DNA from: Cryptomeria japonica
Taxonomy: Eukaryota; Streptophyta; Pinopsida; Cupressales; Cupressaceae
DNA: 64,000 nucleotides
Reading direction: 5' to 3'
NCBI RefSeq assembly: GCF_030272615.1
Contig: NC_081409.1
Location: 880,059,220-880,123,219 of the forward strand
Translations under genes and position numbers: made by a program
Notes under the pieces: model-generated
The model's input: only the letters and a program-made list of their open reading frames with translations
Databases searched by the model: none
What the model was told of the DNA's origin: nothing
Shown here: one piece after another, positions 12,740 to 23,734 of the stretch
Layout of the letters: each line of letters begins with the position of its first letter
Numbering within the stretch: position 1 is the stretch's first letter

Positions 12740-13210
12740 AGGATAAAACCATCATAGTGGAATGACAACAAGTGTTGTGAATATCATAAAATAAATTGGC
12801 ACAAGACTAGTAATTGTCATAAGCTTAGAAATCTTATTCAATAGCTCATTGACAAATGGGACAATTGAAGTTGAAGGTCACTCATCCAATGAAGAGAATG
12901 TGATGTTTAAGGATCCATTACAAAAACATGATAAAGCAAATGCTCCCAAGTCCACTACTAATAAAAATGCCAATTATACTAATATCTATTATGAGTGCAC
13001 AAGGAACCATATTTCTAAAATGGACATTGTATTTCTACTATAACTATCAAGGACAAAACTCTTGAATGTAATGTAACAAATTATTGGGTTAAAGTCATCC
13101 TACAAGGCACAACATCCAAGATTACTTTGTCATCCAATTAGTATGACCTTGTTGACTAACTTGGTAAAATACCACCCCTGATATCCTTCCTCAAGATTTT
13201 ACATTATCCA
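12740..13210 (+). pseudogene. gag zinc knuckle and protease leader, broken
   Basis: At about 12776-12840 one frame reads CCEYHKINWHKTSNCHKL, a variant zinc-knuckle-like Cys/His box seen in plant Tat/Athila-type gag proteins. At about 13130-13200 another frame gives YDLVD-LGKIPPLISF, resembling the conserved stretch just ahead of the aspartic protease. Stops and shifts interrupt everything. No catalytic D-S/T-G is reached before homology ends. Confidence 0.6.
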
Positions 13211-13436
13211 TTGCATAGTCGTCATAAACACGTAGAAATAATATGAGCATCATAGTAATGCATAATATAACCATCACATCACATATAATACATCATGCAT
13301 GAACACATAGACCATCATAGAATCATTAACACTTACTTACTATCGTTGCTACCTATATGTATGTTTGGGGTAAGTGCAAGAACATGAGTCCCACTTAGAG
13401 GGAAGTTCGTGTGTTGGAAAACACATTGCCAGGAAC

Positions 13437-13600
13437 GGGGGGGGGGCACCCATTTTAACTTCGGGCCCTAGAGGCAAAATAAAATGGGAACCTGAGGCAA
13501 AAAATAATGGGCCCCCATTCCTTTTCAAAAAAGGGGCCCACTATGTAAAAGAAACGAGCCTGTGTTTTTAAAAAATGGGCCCCCGTTTTTCAAAAACACT
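13437..13600. repeat. Left GGGCCC subterminal cluster
   Basis: At least five G/C blocks set in A/T: GGGGGGGGGGCACCCATTTT, CGGGCCCTAGAGG, AATGGGCCCCCATT, AAGGGGCCCACTAT and AATGGGCCCCCGTTTTT. Two near copies of GAGGCAAAATAAAATGGG lie in tandem (about 13470-13512). The density of these motifs contrasts with the AT-rich surroundings. Confidence 0.85.
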
Positions 13601-13639
13601 TTTCCCCCTTTTTCTCGCCCTATTTTCCTTATTTTTTCT

Positions 13640-13721
13640 AAATAGTTGTAGTGAAGAGGCAAGAAGAAGAACAAGCCCCTATGTTATGGCCACATTTTTT
13701 ACCTCCCACCGCTATCCCAGG
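13640..13721 (+). other. Possible first exon of the plus-strand transposon gene
   Basis: Just inside the left cluster, a GA-rich purine segment and an ATG (13688) lead to CCCAG followed by GTACGC, a good 5' splice donor at about 13720. This could be the leader exon of the gene whose next recognisable exon starts at 19622. That is inference from position and the splice-like signal only. Confidence 0.25.
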
Positions 13722-13871
13722 TACGCAATCAATCATCCGCTTGACATTTTTTCATTTTCTTGTATTTTTTTTCTTTTTTTTTGTATTATTTAAGTTTTTT
13801 TTTTAAATTAGGGTTTACATGAATTAGCTATTATATTTGTGAGTTATTAATTTAGTTCCTAAATATTTAAC

Positions 13872-14060
13872 AAATCAAAACCAAAACCAAAACCAAAACC
13901 AAATAGTTAACAAAATCAATTAATTTAGACATATTAAAATACATAGAATCCTTATGCCCAAATAGTTAACATATCAAAACCAAAACCAAAAAGTTAATTT
14001 AGACATACTAAAATGCATGGAATCCTTATGCCCAAATAGTTAGAAAGCCAAAACCAAATA
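13872..14060. repeat. AAAACC run and 75-bp tandem duplication
   Basis: A short run of AAAACC units (about 13876-13900) is followed by two copies, about 75 bp apart, of a segment containing TTAGACATA(T/C)TAAAAT and ATCCTTATGCCCAAATAG (13924 and 13999). No gene. Confidence 0.75.
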
Positions 14061-14907
14061 GTGTAATCATAGGCTATGGAAGAAAAATCAACACCCTCAG
14101 AGGAGCTACCTTGTCAGAGGAATATTCTTATCCATGTAAATAGGGAGGATCATTGAATGTATTTAGATCACCATTTTTTTTAGAGGAGGGTCTTCCATAT
14201 TAACATCACTACTATCTATAATCTTCTTGGATAACATATTATTTACTTAAATGTCCTTGATGTCAATCTTAAAACATAGTTTGCTAATGTGAATACACCA
14301 TGTGATAGGGGGAGCATGATGTATTGTTATCCTATTATGGAAGATTATATTAGAACATGGTTAATTAATCCAAAACTAAGTCAATAAAGAATTAATTGGG
14401 GGAGTGCATTTTAAGGTTTAAATGTATCCCTATAGACAAGATAATGTTTTTTTTTTTTGAAAAAGGTGGCAGTGCCACTTAATATATTTTATTTATTTAT
14501 ATATTTCTTTTACAAAATATGGTTCAAAGAGCTCCCAGAGAAAAGAACCAGTAAGAAAAACTTCGATGCTTTCTCTACAATACAAAGAAAAGTTGTGAAA
14601 CTTAAATCTCTAGTATGCCAAAAAATATAATATATCTTATAATGTCTAGAATACCAAGTGCCACAAATCATCCCCAAGTATCGAATGCTTTCTAGAATAT
14701 CTTGAACAAGGTGAAGTTCGAACCAAAACATCATGGGAGTTGTACACATTTACATAGCAGTCAACAATCTGTCTCACTTATGCATTTATTCAACTTGCAA
14801 TCGAACATGCTTCTTAGATGCTCAAATCAACATCCATTCACATGATACAGATACAACATAACCACGAGATCCTGCACTTATAATACCATACATACCAATT
14901 TTTATCA

Positions 14908-15477
14908 TTATGAAAAAGACCACTGCATAGCCATGTGTAATATTATCTTGTACACATGTCCTCCAAAATTTGTTTCCTTGAGAATTTGATAAGAATCAAG
15001 ATCACAATTTGGACCCATCATATTAAGTTCCACCTTGAAACTTCTCATATTTTCCAAATGATCTGCAACTCGATTCCCTTCTCTATACACATGTGAAATG
15101 GTAAAGTTTACAAATGTATCAATAAGTGTCCATGCTTGTTCAAGTAAATATCTTATCTGCCACTTGTCAATATTTCTCTTTATGAAAGCGTTGATAATAA
15201 TAGTTGAATCACCTTCAATGTGAATATAAGAGATATTTTGCTTTTTTACTAGTAGAATGCCTTCAAGTAAAGCATATGCCTCTGCAAAGTTGTTAGTACC
15301 CAGTGGAATAGAAGTAGATTTCAAAGAAAAAACAGACCCTGTGTGATTCCTTATGCATACTCCTATCCCTACATCACCCGGGTTCCCTTTAGAGGAGCCA
15401 TCAAAATTTAATTTGAAATGCATTGAATCCAGAGGACACCATTTCACTTTATTTCTATCAATTTTACTAGTTCTCAC
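14908..15477 (-). pseudogene. LINE RNase H domain
   Basis: An open frame of 189 codons with the plant-LINE RNase H signature: FDGSSKGNPG (first Asp), a Glu in EAYALLEGI, Asp in EGDSTIIIN, and the final HVYREGNRVADHL with catalytic His and Asp. The four acidic or His catalytic positions appear present. It is out of frame with the preceding ORF2 by a shift near 15480. Confidence 0.88.
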
Positions 15478-15479
15478 TC

Positions 15480-16661
15480 TCAGAAGACAAGGTGATACAG
15501 GAATAGAAATGCCCTTCTAGCAATTAATAACTTGACCATCCCAAGAAGTAAATTCCCTATTTGAATTGAATTGATTTGAAACATGAGCATTAACCAGTTT
15601 TGATAATGATTTTTCAATATAATTAAAACATTGGAAAGAGGAGATGTTTTATTTCTAAAAATATGCTTATTTCTTTCCCACCAAAGTGACCATACTACTG
15701 TGGATGGGATCACTTTCAAAATGCATGCAAAAAGAGAGGATGAGTATAAGACTGGCCATGATTGGAACAAATCCCATACATTATTTTGAAGAGGGATGCT
15801 AAAGGAAAGCTTATCAAGCACAAACATCCAACAATAATGAGAAAAATCACATTGGAGGAGGACATGATCTAAAGTTTCACTGTGCTCACCACAAAGTACA
15901 CAAGAAAATGGATGTGCAATATTCAATTTATCAAGTCTCTCACTGGTGAGTATTCTCTTATGTAGAACAAGCCAAGCAAACATCCCTGCCTTGGGAAGAA
16001 AACCGTTGTTCCAACATAAATTATAAGCTCTTTGCGAATAGGATTGAACATACATCTGATGAATCGCTTTATACCCTTCCTTGATAGAGCATTTTCCATT
16101 CTTTGTAGGGCACCATATCAATCTGTCCAAACTGTTAGAGATAAAAATAATGCGGTTCTTGAGAATCAAAGAAAATTTTACCTTTTGACCCAGGGAGATT
16201 GGGAGTAGAGTTGGCTTCTTCCAAATAACACGATTTGAAGGCTTCTCAAGATCATCTATGTAATCATAAAGGTGAGAACCCCATTGAGAAATAAATATAG
16301 AGATCACATCTACTAGGGATTCCTCAAGATTAAGAGGGGGGAGACCACTCCATGAATCATGCCAAAAGTTGACATCTTTGCCATTATGTACTTGCCACAA
16401 TAAATATCTAGTAATGACATTCCTAGAATCCATCATGAAGTTCCAAACAGCACACCTTGATGGAGGATCAATGATAGTAGATATATGTGATGGGGTAGGA
16501 GTATCTAAATAATTTGCTTGCATAATTTGACACCACAAAGAATGTGGTTTTTCATAAATATTCCAAACCAACTCTCCCCCAAAGGCCTTATTCCTTTTTG
16601 AAAGACCATGCAGATCAACTCCACCTATAGATTTGCTTGGAGTCATTTTGTTGAGAGACAC
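15480..16661 (-). pseudogene. LINE ORF2 region after RT with Cys/His domain
   Basis: A 393-codon open frame continuing the RT frame. Residues near the start (MTPSKSIGGVDLHGLSKRN) match the usual post-RT segment. Further on, CWNNGFLPKAGMFAWLVLHK and SCVLCGEHSETLDHVLLQCD form the zf-RVT-type Cys/His region that ends most plant L1 ORF2 proteins. It is followed by a frame change into RNase H at about 15480. Confidence 0.88.
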
Positions 16662-17654
16662 AAGTGGGATATTTTTATCTTCTGAAAGATTACCTTTCCA
16701 AATAAAATTTTAAATAATTATCTCGATATGAGGAACAATAGATTTCAGGGCTTGAAGGACTGAAATGTAATAGTTTGGAATTGTAGCCAAAATAGTTTTG
16801 ACAAGAAGGATTATGCCTGACAGAGATAACCATCTAGCTTTCCACACAGAAATTCTTCTTTTTAATCTGTCAATCACATAATTCCAAAAAGAAGGTTTCC
16901 TTTCTCCCATAAAGAAAGGGATACCCAAGTACGATGATGGAAGAGAATCCACTGGAAAGCCCAATGTTTGGTTAATGCTGTTAGACACCATTTCAGAAGT
17001 ATTGAATATGAATAATTTAGATTTCTGAGCATTGATTTTCTGTCCAGATCCGGAAGTATATATGTCCAACATTTTCTTAATATGTCTTGCTTCTTGAATT
17101 TTAGAACAACCAAATAAAAGTGTATCATCTACAAATAAAGTGTGAGTGATAGAAATTGAGGTATTAGGGATGCATATCCCCTTCTAAAGACCCAAACTCA
17201 ACTGCTTATTGAACAATCTGCTAAAAGATTCTACCATGATAATGAAGAGAAAAGGTGATAGTGGGTCACCTTGTTGAACTCCTTGAGTGTCTTGAAAACA
17301 TCCAAAAGGATTACCATTAACAATAACTGAAAATTGTGCCCCAGAGAGGCAATTTTTGATCCATTTGCACCACTTATCTGAAAAGACAAACTTTTTAAGC
17401 ACTCTCAAAAGAAAAGATCAACATATTTTATCATATGATTTCAACATGTCTAATTTAGCTATGAAAGAAGGGGACTGTGAAGAGTTAATTGAGTGCAAAA
17501 CTTCATGGGCCACAAGCACACCTTCCGATGTATCCCTACCAGGAACAAAACCTCCTTGTTGAAGAGATATTACTTTAGGTATCATGGATTTTAACCAAAG
17601 ATAGATAGCTTTTGTGAGATATTCAAGATAATATTGTAAGATACAATGATGCAA
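16662..17654 (-). pseudogene. LINE reverse transcriptase, broken
   Basis: One minus-strand frame holds the RT landmarks in order: QQGGFVPGRDTSEGV, a KLDMLKSYDK block, FSVIVNGNPFGCF, then GVQQGDPLSPFLF (near 17260-17290). The catalytic LFVDDTLLFG follows (about 17105-17143), then the QKINAQKSKLF block and YLGIPFFMG. Stops interrupt it near 17418 (a Trp codon now TGA), 17184 (TAG) and 16710 (TAA). The active-site pair DD is intact but flanked by Val instead of the usual Ala. The enzyme would prime on nicked chromosomal DNA; here it cannot be made whole. Confidence 0.88.
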
Positions 17655-17804
17655 AATTTGAAAACATGATAATTAGTGTGCAATTTCTTGATAATAGATT
17701 AGGTTGTCTTGATTGACCCTAGTAAGTGTTGAATTATCTATAATAGGTAGTCATTCAAATATATAAGCATAAGGAAGGTAGTTGTTCCTTATTAACTAGC
17801 CCTT

Positions 17805-18635
17805 ATATCACTACAAAAAAATAGTTGAATACACTTTTACCAATCAAATAAGTGATATAGAATACATAGGGAGTACCCTTAAGCCTCCTTAGAGTTATAT
17901 TTTCTTTTGTACAATGCAATATATAAGATTGAAATATCAATTGAATTTAGTATTTTGATATCTTTTTCTTCTTCCAAATCACATTACTTGTGGCAAAATA
18001 ATTTCATTGTCTTTTTATTTACTCATCTCTTTAGACATATACTACAAAATAGCTCAAGAAATTATTCTCATACACCAAACTCTTGTTTTATTGTTGGTGA
18101 ATTATGTGATATAAAAAAACCATACCCTATGCACTAGTTACATATTTGGACCTTGGACATCCCACATCGCCTCTTAGTTGGGATGCTTCTAGAAGAGGTA
18201 TTGATCCAAATTTAAACCTTGCTAGCTTCTTCAATACTTATTTTTCTTTATCCTAAAGTATCTAAATAAATCCTAAGATCTTTATAAGGGATACAAAAGA
18301 TCTAAAGTAGAATTTTGTCATTCCATTTCACTTCTTTGCATCCTCATTCCTTTCTTGAATTAATCCCTTTATCCACAAAGCTAGGTTATATCAATACAAA
18401 AAAGGTTGAATACACTTTACTGAATAAAATAAGTGATGTAGAATACATAGGGAGCACCCTTAAGACTCCTTAGAATTATATTTCCTTTTTTAAAATGCAA
18501 TATATAAGATTGAAATATCAATTTACTTTAGTATTTTCATATATTTTTCTTCTTCCAAATCATATTCCTTTTGGTAAAATAATTTCATTGCCTTTTTATT
18601 TACTCATCTCTATAGACATATACTACAAAAATAAT
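17805..18635. repeat. Pair of about 245-bp direct repeats with a 340-bp spacer
   Basis: 17805-18052 and 18389-18635 align almost throughout, from GTTGAATACACTTT to GACATATACTACAAAA. The spacer carries ATCCCACATCG (18159-18169) within a CATCCCA...TGGGATG inverted repeat, text common in plant LTR promoters. This could be a miniature LTR retrotransposon, but TG...CA termini, primer site and TSD are not evident. No coding capacity. Confidence 0.6.
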
Positions 18636-18899
18636 AGAGATTTTTTTTTACATTTTAACATGATGTATATTTAAAGTTTGTGTAGATTTAAATAAATAAA
18701 ATAAAAGTTGATGCATTTTCTAAGATATGAATCTATTATTGAATTTAAAATAGAAATGAAGATTCAATGAATTTTTTTTATTTAGTTTTGTGATCAAATT
18801 TTTTATTTAAAGATTCAATAAGTATGTATGTATGTTTTAATTCAATTAGTATATTATATTTCATGTTGAGTTCAATAACTATATGTATCTTTTTAATTA

Positions 18900-19501
18900 A
18901 TATCTTCATAGCTTCGCTAGAGCCTAGCAAATCTGAGAAGCTCATGATTATGACCCAGAAGCTCTCCCAAGATGTTGAGGTTATGAAATGAAACCATGAA
19001 CAAATAATTGAAAAGGTGGAACGATCTATGGTAGAGATAAAGAAAAACCTCAAGAACTTGGTCAACATAAGAAAGGAGGCCACATATAATAGTAAAGAGG
19101 GGCTCAAAAAGATCAATGTCATGGTTGCAGAATATAGATCCATTCACAGTGAACGTGAGAAAGATCTTGGAGGTGAAGACATGGTTGCTGGAGACAACAA
19201 AACCACAGACCCTAGTTCTAGGACCAAAAGTAGGAGAAGCAATAAGGGCACCTCCAGATTCATTATGGAGGAGATGGAGGAAACTAGTAAGATTTCCACC
19301 TAGAAGAACAAGGAGTTGGTGCACTCTCTTAATTGAGTGTTTTTGTTTTGTTTTGTTTTACTGTCTGTGTCTCTTTTTCTTTTGTGACTATTCTAGGGTG
19401 CTCCCCTCTTTTCTTGTTGGTTTATGTCTATTTGGCTGATGGTCGAGTTTTGTAAAACTTTTGGTTTCGGGTCCATGTAAAAAATGTTTACCTTAATCAA
19501 A
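18900..19501 (+). mobile_element. Retroposed fragment with 23-bp target duplication
   Basis: A 23-base direct repeat with one mismatch flanks the segment (18877-18899 and 19502-19524, beginning AACTATATGTAT), which is the length typical of LINE-mediated insertion. Inside, a Lys/Glu-rich frame (about 19016-19303) is followed by a T-rich tail region ending GTTTCGGGTCC...CTTAATCAAAA, which resembles plant LINE 3' untranslated ends. I cannot say whether the source was a LINE or a cellular transcript. Confidence 0.65.
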
Positions 19502-20544
19502 AACTATATGTATGTTTTTAATTATAAATGATTTTTTTTAATCTAATTAGATTCTTGTTTGACATAGAGTTGTATATAATTCATGTATATATTTATATAT
19601 ATGTAGGTGTTGTCTTTTATCATGGATGTGTTTGACATAGATGAATTGCTAGGTAAAAAAACCCCACATCCACCTTCACCTCCACTCCCTAGATCAGATG
19701 AGGCTCATTTAAGAGAAAGAATAAATGAAAACCTTCAAATTATAAAACAAAATATGGCTGCAATCTAAAATGAGTCTATCACCCCCCCAATCTTGTAGAC
19801 TTTGCAAAATCAATGCAAGTTGTTGTTGAATCCATTCGATCTGTTGATTCACAATTAAATAAATTCCATAAACGGAGAGAGCAGTTGCGTGAATTTTATG
19901 CTACTAGATTAACTTATGAGAAAATAAATGATCTAAAAATAACCAAATCTTATTTATGCCCGTATTTTAGTATCCATAAAATAAAAGAACAAATTTAGCC
20001 CAACAAAAAAATAATTTCAATTTGGTGGTGTGATCATCCAGAGATGAGTAGATAGTTCTGGGATAGGTGGTGGATTGTTTTTGATCATCCACCACATCAA
20101 AATTATGAGGTCCCTTTCTTTTTTTTGAATAAATTATACTGTGAGTTTATATTGGGTGAAAAACCCAATTATTTTGACATCAAGTCATTCTAGGGTGTCG
20201 GTGGTGGCATGCCACAACATAGATTAGGGGCACATACTATTACACCCACACCTGATCTACCCATGCTTCCTCGTGTTTCTCCAGCTATTATTTCATATGT
20301 GCAACATACATCATTGATTTCCACATTAGTTTCTTTGAGTTTCCTCATGTGTAAGCTCAATGAGAAATCTTCCAACATGGTATCCGCTCTATGATCTATG
20401 CCACATCCTTGTACGTGTGGTCATCAGATGTGTATAGGTCCTACTCTATATCATGGATCCACTTCATTTGCACTTGATGATGCATCAGATGACCATATCA
20501 CATCATATGTGTATTTTCTTTGCTCGAATGATCATCTTGAATAG

Positions 20545-20545
<1 letters not shown>

Positions 20546-20593
<48 letters not shown>

Positions 20594-20615
20594 TATGTGT
20601 GTGTGTGTGTGTGTG
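20546..20615. repeat. AC run followed by TG run
   Basis: About 22 AC units (20546-20590), a TAATA spacer, then about ten TG units. The two runs are perfect inverted complements and could form a 20-bp hairpin. They lie right after a possible splice donor. Confidence 0.9.
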
Positions 20616-20689
20616 AGTGAGTGATATATAAAATAAGTGTACACTTTTTTTATACAATCTAATGCCTGATTAAAATTGTTTGGTGTATG

Positions 20690-21080
20690 TAGGTAAGGGG
20701 TACACCTATTATTCGAGTCATTATTTCATCTACTCCTACACAAATTGGCACACCTTTTGGGGTATAATAACAATTTATATCTAGATATTATACTATATTT
20801 AAGTTATCATTTTATCATCTTCGACTATTTAAGTTTTCACTTTGATACATTGAATGGTTGTTTCTCTAGGGTGCAGGTAATGAGGAGCCCTCTACATCAT
20901 ATCGAGTCAATATTTCATCTACTCCTACACATCTTGGCACACATTTTGGGGTATAATAGCATTTTATATCAAGACATTGTACTAGATGTAAGTTAGCATG
21001 TTATCATCTTAGACTATTTAAGTTTTTGTGTTAATACATTGAATGCTTGTTTCTCTAGGGTGCAGGTCATGAGGGGCCCT
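20690..21080 (+). repeat. 189-bp tandem duplication spanning an exon and intron
   Basis: TTTCTCTAGG at 20861 recurs at 21050. Flanking text (GGGGTATAATA, ATCTTAGACTATTTAAG, ACATTGAATG) repeats in step. Each unit carries one short exon and its following intron, with an earlier partial third exon at about 20695-20760. Confidence 0.85.
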
Positions 21081-21129
21081 CTTAGTCATATTGAGTAGAG
21101 GGTGTCACAAGTGTGACACCATCTATTGT

Positions 21130-22470
21130 ATGTATCTTAGATTTAATAAATATTAAATATGTACTTACGACTTTATAAGTTAGCTTGAAATTCAATACAC
21201 ATTCTCAATAAATATGATTTCATTATATGCATGTTTGCAATTGGACACTACTATCAGGATAGGCTATCTTCATCATGTTTATCAAAGCCAAAATGAATGG
21301 CCATTGACATCCTTTGAGGTCTAAATACAATATATATAGGGATTAACAAAGCTCACACTTTAATGCAATATTTTAACCTAATGTTTTCATAAAATACTTA
21401 ATTTGACCTTGTATAGGACTTAGCTACTGCGATATTTGGCATTGATTTCAATGTGCCTAGACCTCAAGGTGTAGAAGATATTGGTAGAGGAGATGAGAAG
21501 CCTTATGTATGATATTTTAAATGTTGATTATTTAATCAAATTATAAATGAATTTTAATTTAATAAAAAATAAACATGTGTGTGTGTGTGCTCATGTTTGT
21601 TATGATGTTTCTTATCTTGTATAGGATGACACGACTCCGAGCAGATAGAACATGTACAACAAGTTGTTGGATTTGATGAGAACTTGCATACGGTAAGTTT
21701 GTAACTTAATTTATGGATTCCAACTTTATTTGATAAATAATTATCTTTTAATAGTTAATCTAATTTTAATATTTTTTTTCTTGTACAACATGAGACAAGT
21801 CAATCTAGTCCATGTGAATTGAAGAGAACACGAGATGTTATTGATGATAGGACTTATATTTTACTTGTGATTTGGCTTTGATTTTACATGTATTAAATAA
21901 TGATGTGTACTAATTTATGGACTGTAGACATGTGTTTACATGTACTTATAATTTATGAACATTATATATATTTTCTTGGATGTGCGTACATTATATATCT
22001 AGACAATTGCATTATGTGGTGTAGATCATTTATTTTTTGGACTACATATATATATGCATTAGATATTATGTATAGTTCATCATGTTACCATAGATATATA
22101 TAGATTATGTGGACTTGATAGACCTAACTATCTACCATTGAGAGGATGAAATTGATCTTCAAACTATAGGATACTTGTGATCTAAACTAGTGATTTTTTT
22201 TCTTGATGTTTATGAGAAGACACGTAGTAAGGTCATTGGTTTAAAGAGAAGAATGTTGTGACTTTATTGCATTCATGAACAATAAGTTAGATAGAATTTC
22301 ATCCACTCAATTTACACATATATCATTGACATATATTAACCACAAATATGATAACATATGCATGCCAAAAATGAACCAATGTAGGAAAGTGAAATAGAAT
22401 TGCAATATATGTTAACTTGTGTCATTATGCACCACTTAAAAATGACATGAAAACATAGTCAAAATTTAAA
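21130..22470. other. AT-rich DNA around the last exons of the plus-strand gene
   Basis: Apart from the exon-like blocks at about 21418-21505, 21626-21690 and 21790-21880 I see no features. 21900-22470 holds no supportable gene. Confidence 0.5.
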
Positions 22471-22805
22471 TGTAACTTAATCTTAATGATTTTATTCTTT
22501 CACATTGTTTGTAGGTGGTAATCATTCCAATTCAAAGACATGTTGAGTTGGGTAGGATCTATAAAATTTAAAAAACAATGGCTTAAGAAACAAACATTGA
22601 ATATGTGGTGGACACTAAATTAAAAAGTCAAAAAATATGTAGAACTTAACCTTAATGATTCTATTCTTTCACATTGTTTCTAGGCGATAATCATTCCAAT
22701 TCAAAGACATGTTGAGTTGTGTAGGATCTAGAATTTTTTTTAAATGATGGCTTAAGAAACAAACATTGAATATGTGGTGGACACTTAATTAAAAGGTCTT
22801 AATCC
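22470..22805. repeat. Tandem duplication of about 169 bp
   Basis: ATTCTTTCACATTGTTT at 22494 recurs at 22663, and both are followed by GATAATCATTCCAATTCAAAGA-like text, GACATGTTGAGTTG and GAATATGTGGTGGACACT. Non-coding. Confidence 0.85.
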
Positions 22806-23329
22806 ACATCTAGGCACAATATGGTGTAAGGAACATAGTATCAATACATATAATAGTGTGGGACTTTGGACTATCAATACATATCTTATGTCGTATGATG
22901 GGGTACAACAAGTAGAACCAATGCCATGTATGAAATAGAATGTACCCCATAGAATATAATATATTGAATTGAACTTGATTAAAACATAATATACCCATAC
23001 ATAAATTTGACCATAATTTTATCAACTACATATTACATAAAGTGTATCAAGCAAGTATCTAAAATGTTTGAGTTCATCTCCTAAGGGACTTGCAAAAAAT
23101 ATATTTCTTATAAGATACATTATCATAATTCTATATTTGTGCAAGAAAATTACATTTATTCAAGTAAAGTTAGATAATTGAACCTTACATCTTACAAAGA
23201 TAATTTTTTAGCATATATCTGTAAATATGCAAATAGTAGTTTTCATTGATACCATGTACATGTGGAAGACCTGAAATATAAAAAAATTTGATCAACTTAA
23301 ATTATAATTGTTTATAAGTGTGTACAATA

Positions 23330-23715
23330 ATAATAAGGATATATCTCTTAAAATGAAACATAAAGTATGCACAAACTGTAGTAGTCACTGATGCCTTCTA
23401 CTCTTGAGAGACCTGACTTTTTTTATATGTGATTATCTTTTATAATTAGGATGTATGATTTAAAATGTAACATAAAGCATACATCGCGAATTTTAAAAGG
23501 GAGATGGATTAAGGGTACAAAACTATAACTTACTTGTAATTATTCAAAATGCAACATAAAGTATGCACAAATAGTGATAGTCCCTCATGCCTTCTACTTG
23601 TGGGAGACTTGAAACAAAATTATTTGACTAGATTTTATAATTAGGATGCATGATTTAAAATACAACATAAAGTATACATCACAAATTTTAAAAGGGAGAT
23701 GGATTAAGGAAAATT
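23330..23715. repeat. Tandem duplication of about 193 bp
   Basis: ACATAAAGTATGCACAAA with TGCCTTCTACT at about 23358 recurs at about 23551. AGGATG(T/C)ATGATTTAAAAT recurs at 23449 and 23643. It lies just downstream of the transposase-like gene's stop. 22806-23330 shows nothing further. Confidence 0.8.
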
Positions 23716-23734
23716 ATAGCTTACTTATATTTAC

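Larger units (their letters stand above)
8100..13210 (+). mobile_element. Decayed Ty3-type LTR retrotransposon
   Basis: The junction around 8100-8230 aligns by eye to the LTR end and primer site of element D (39160-39290): shared words include TTTTGTGGTTG, CAATATTG, ATATACATTT and GTGGGAC. A long non-coding leader (8230-10250) is followed by fragments of gag and the start of the protease region (10255-13210). Reverse transcriptase and integrase are absent. The right end is lost where the GGGCCC-flanked element begins at about 13430. All frames carry stops and shifts, so this is a relic. Confidence 0.7.
14446..17632 (-). mobile_element. 5'-truncated L1-type LINE
   Basis: The minus strand encodes the C-terminal half of an L1 ORF2: reverse transcriptase, a Cys/His region and RNase H. 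The 3' end is a 13-base poly(A), seen as T's at 14447-14459. A 9-bp direct repeat, CAAGATAAT, sits next to the tail (14437-14445) and at the other end (17624-17632) and is a candidate target-site duplication. Endonuclease and ORF1 are missing, as expected from incomplete reverse transcription. It sits inside the GGGCCC-flanked element and so is younger than it. Confidence 0.85.
19622..21880 (+). pseudogene. Multi-exon gene of the candidate DNA transposon, decayed
   Basis: Coding-like blocks separated by GT-AG introns. The first, from ATG at 19622, is preceded by ATGTAG and starts MDVFDIDELLGKKTP, then PPSPPLP. A helical, charged block follows (about 19813-19980), then a Trp-rich block (about 20020-20190). 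Short exons bounded by GTGCAG/G and GGG/GTATAA (about 20695-20760 and 20878-20951) are near duplicates. Later pieces are at 21418-21505 (DLATAIFGIDFNVPRPQG) and 21626-21690, the latter ending before GTAAGT. A last block is at about 21790-21880. Stops and shifts interrupt it. I do not recognise the product. Convergent pairing with the transposase-like gene suggests an accessory protein. Confidence 0.45.
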
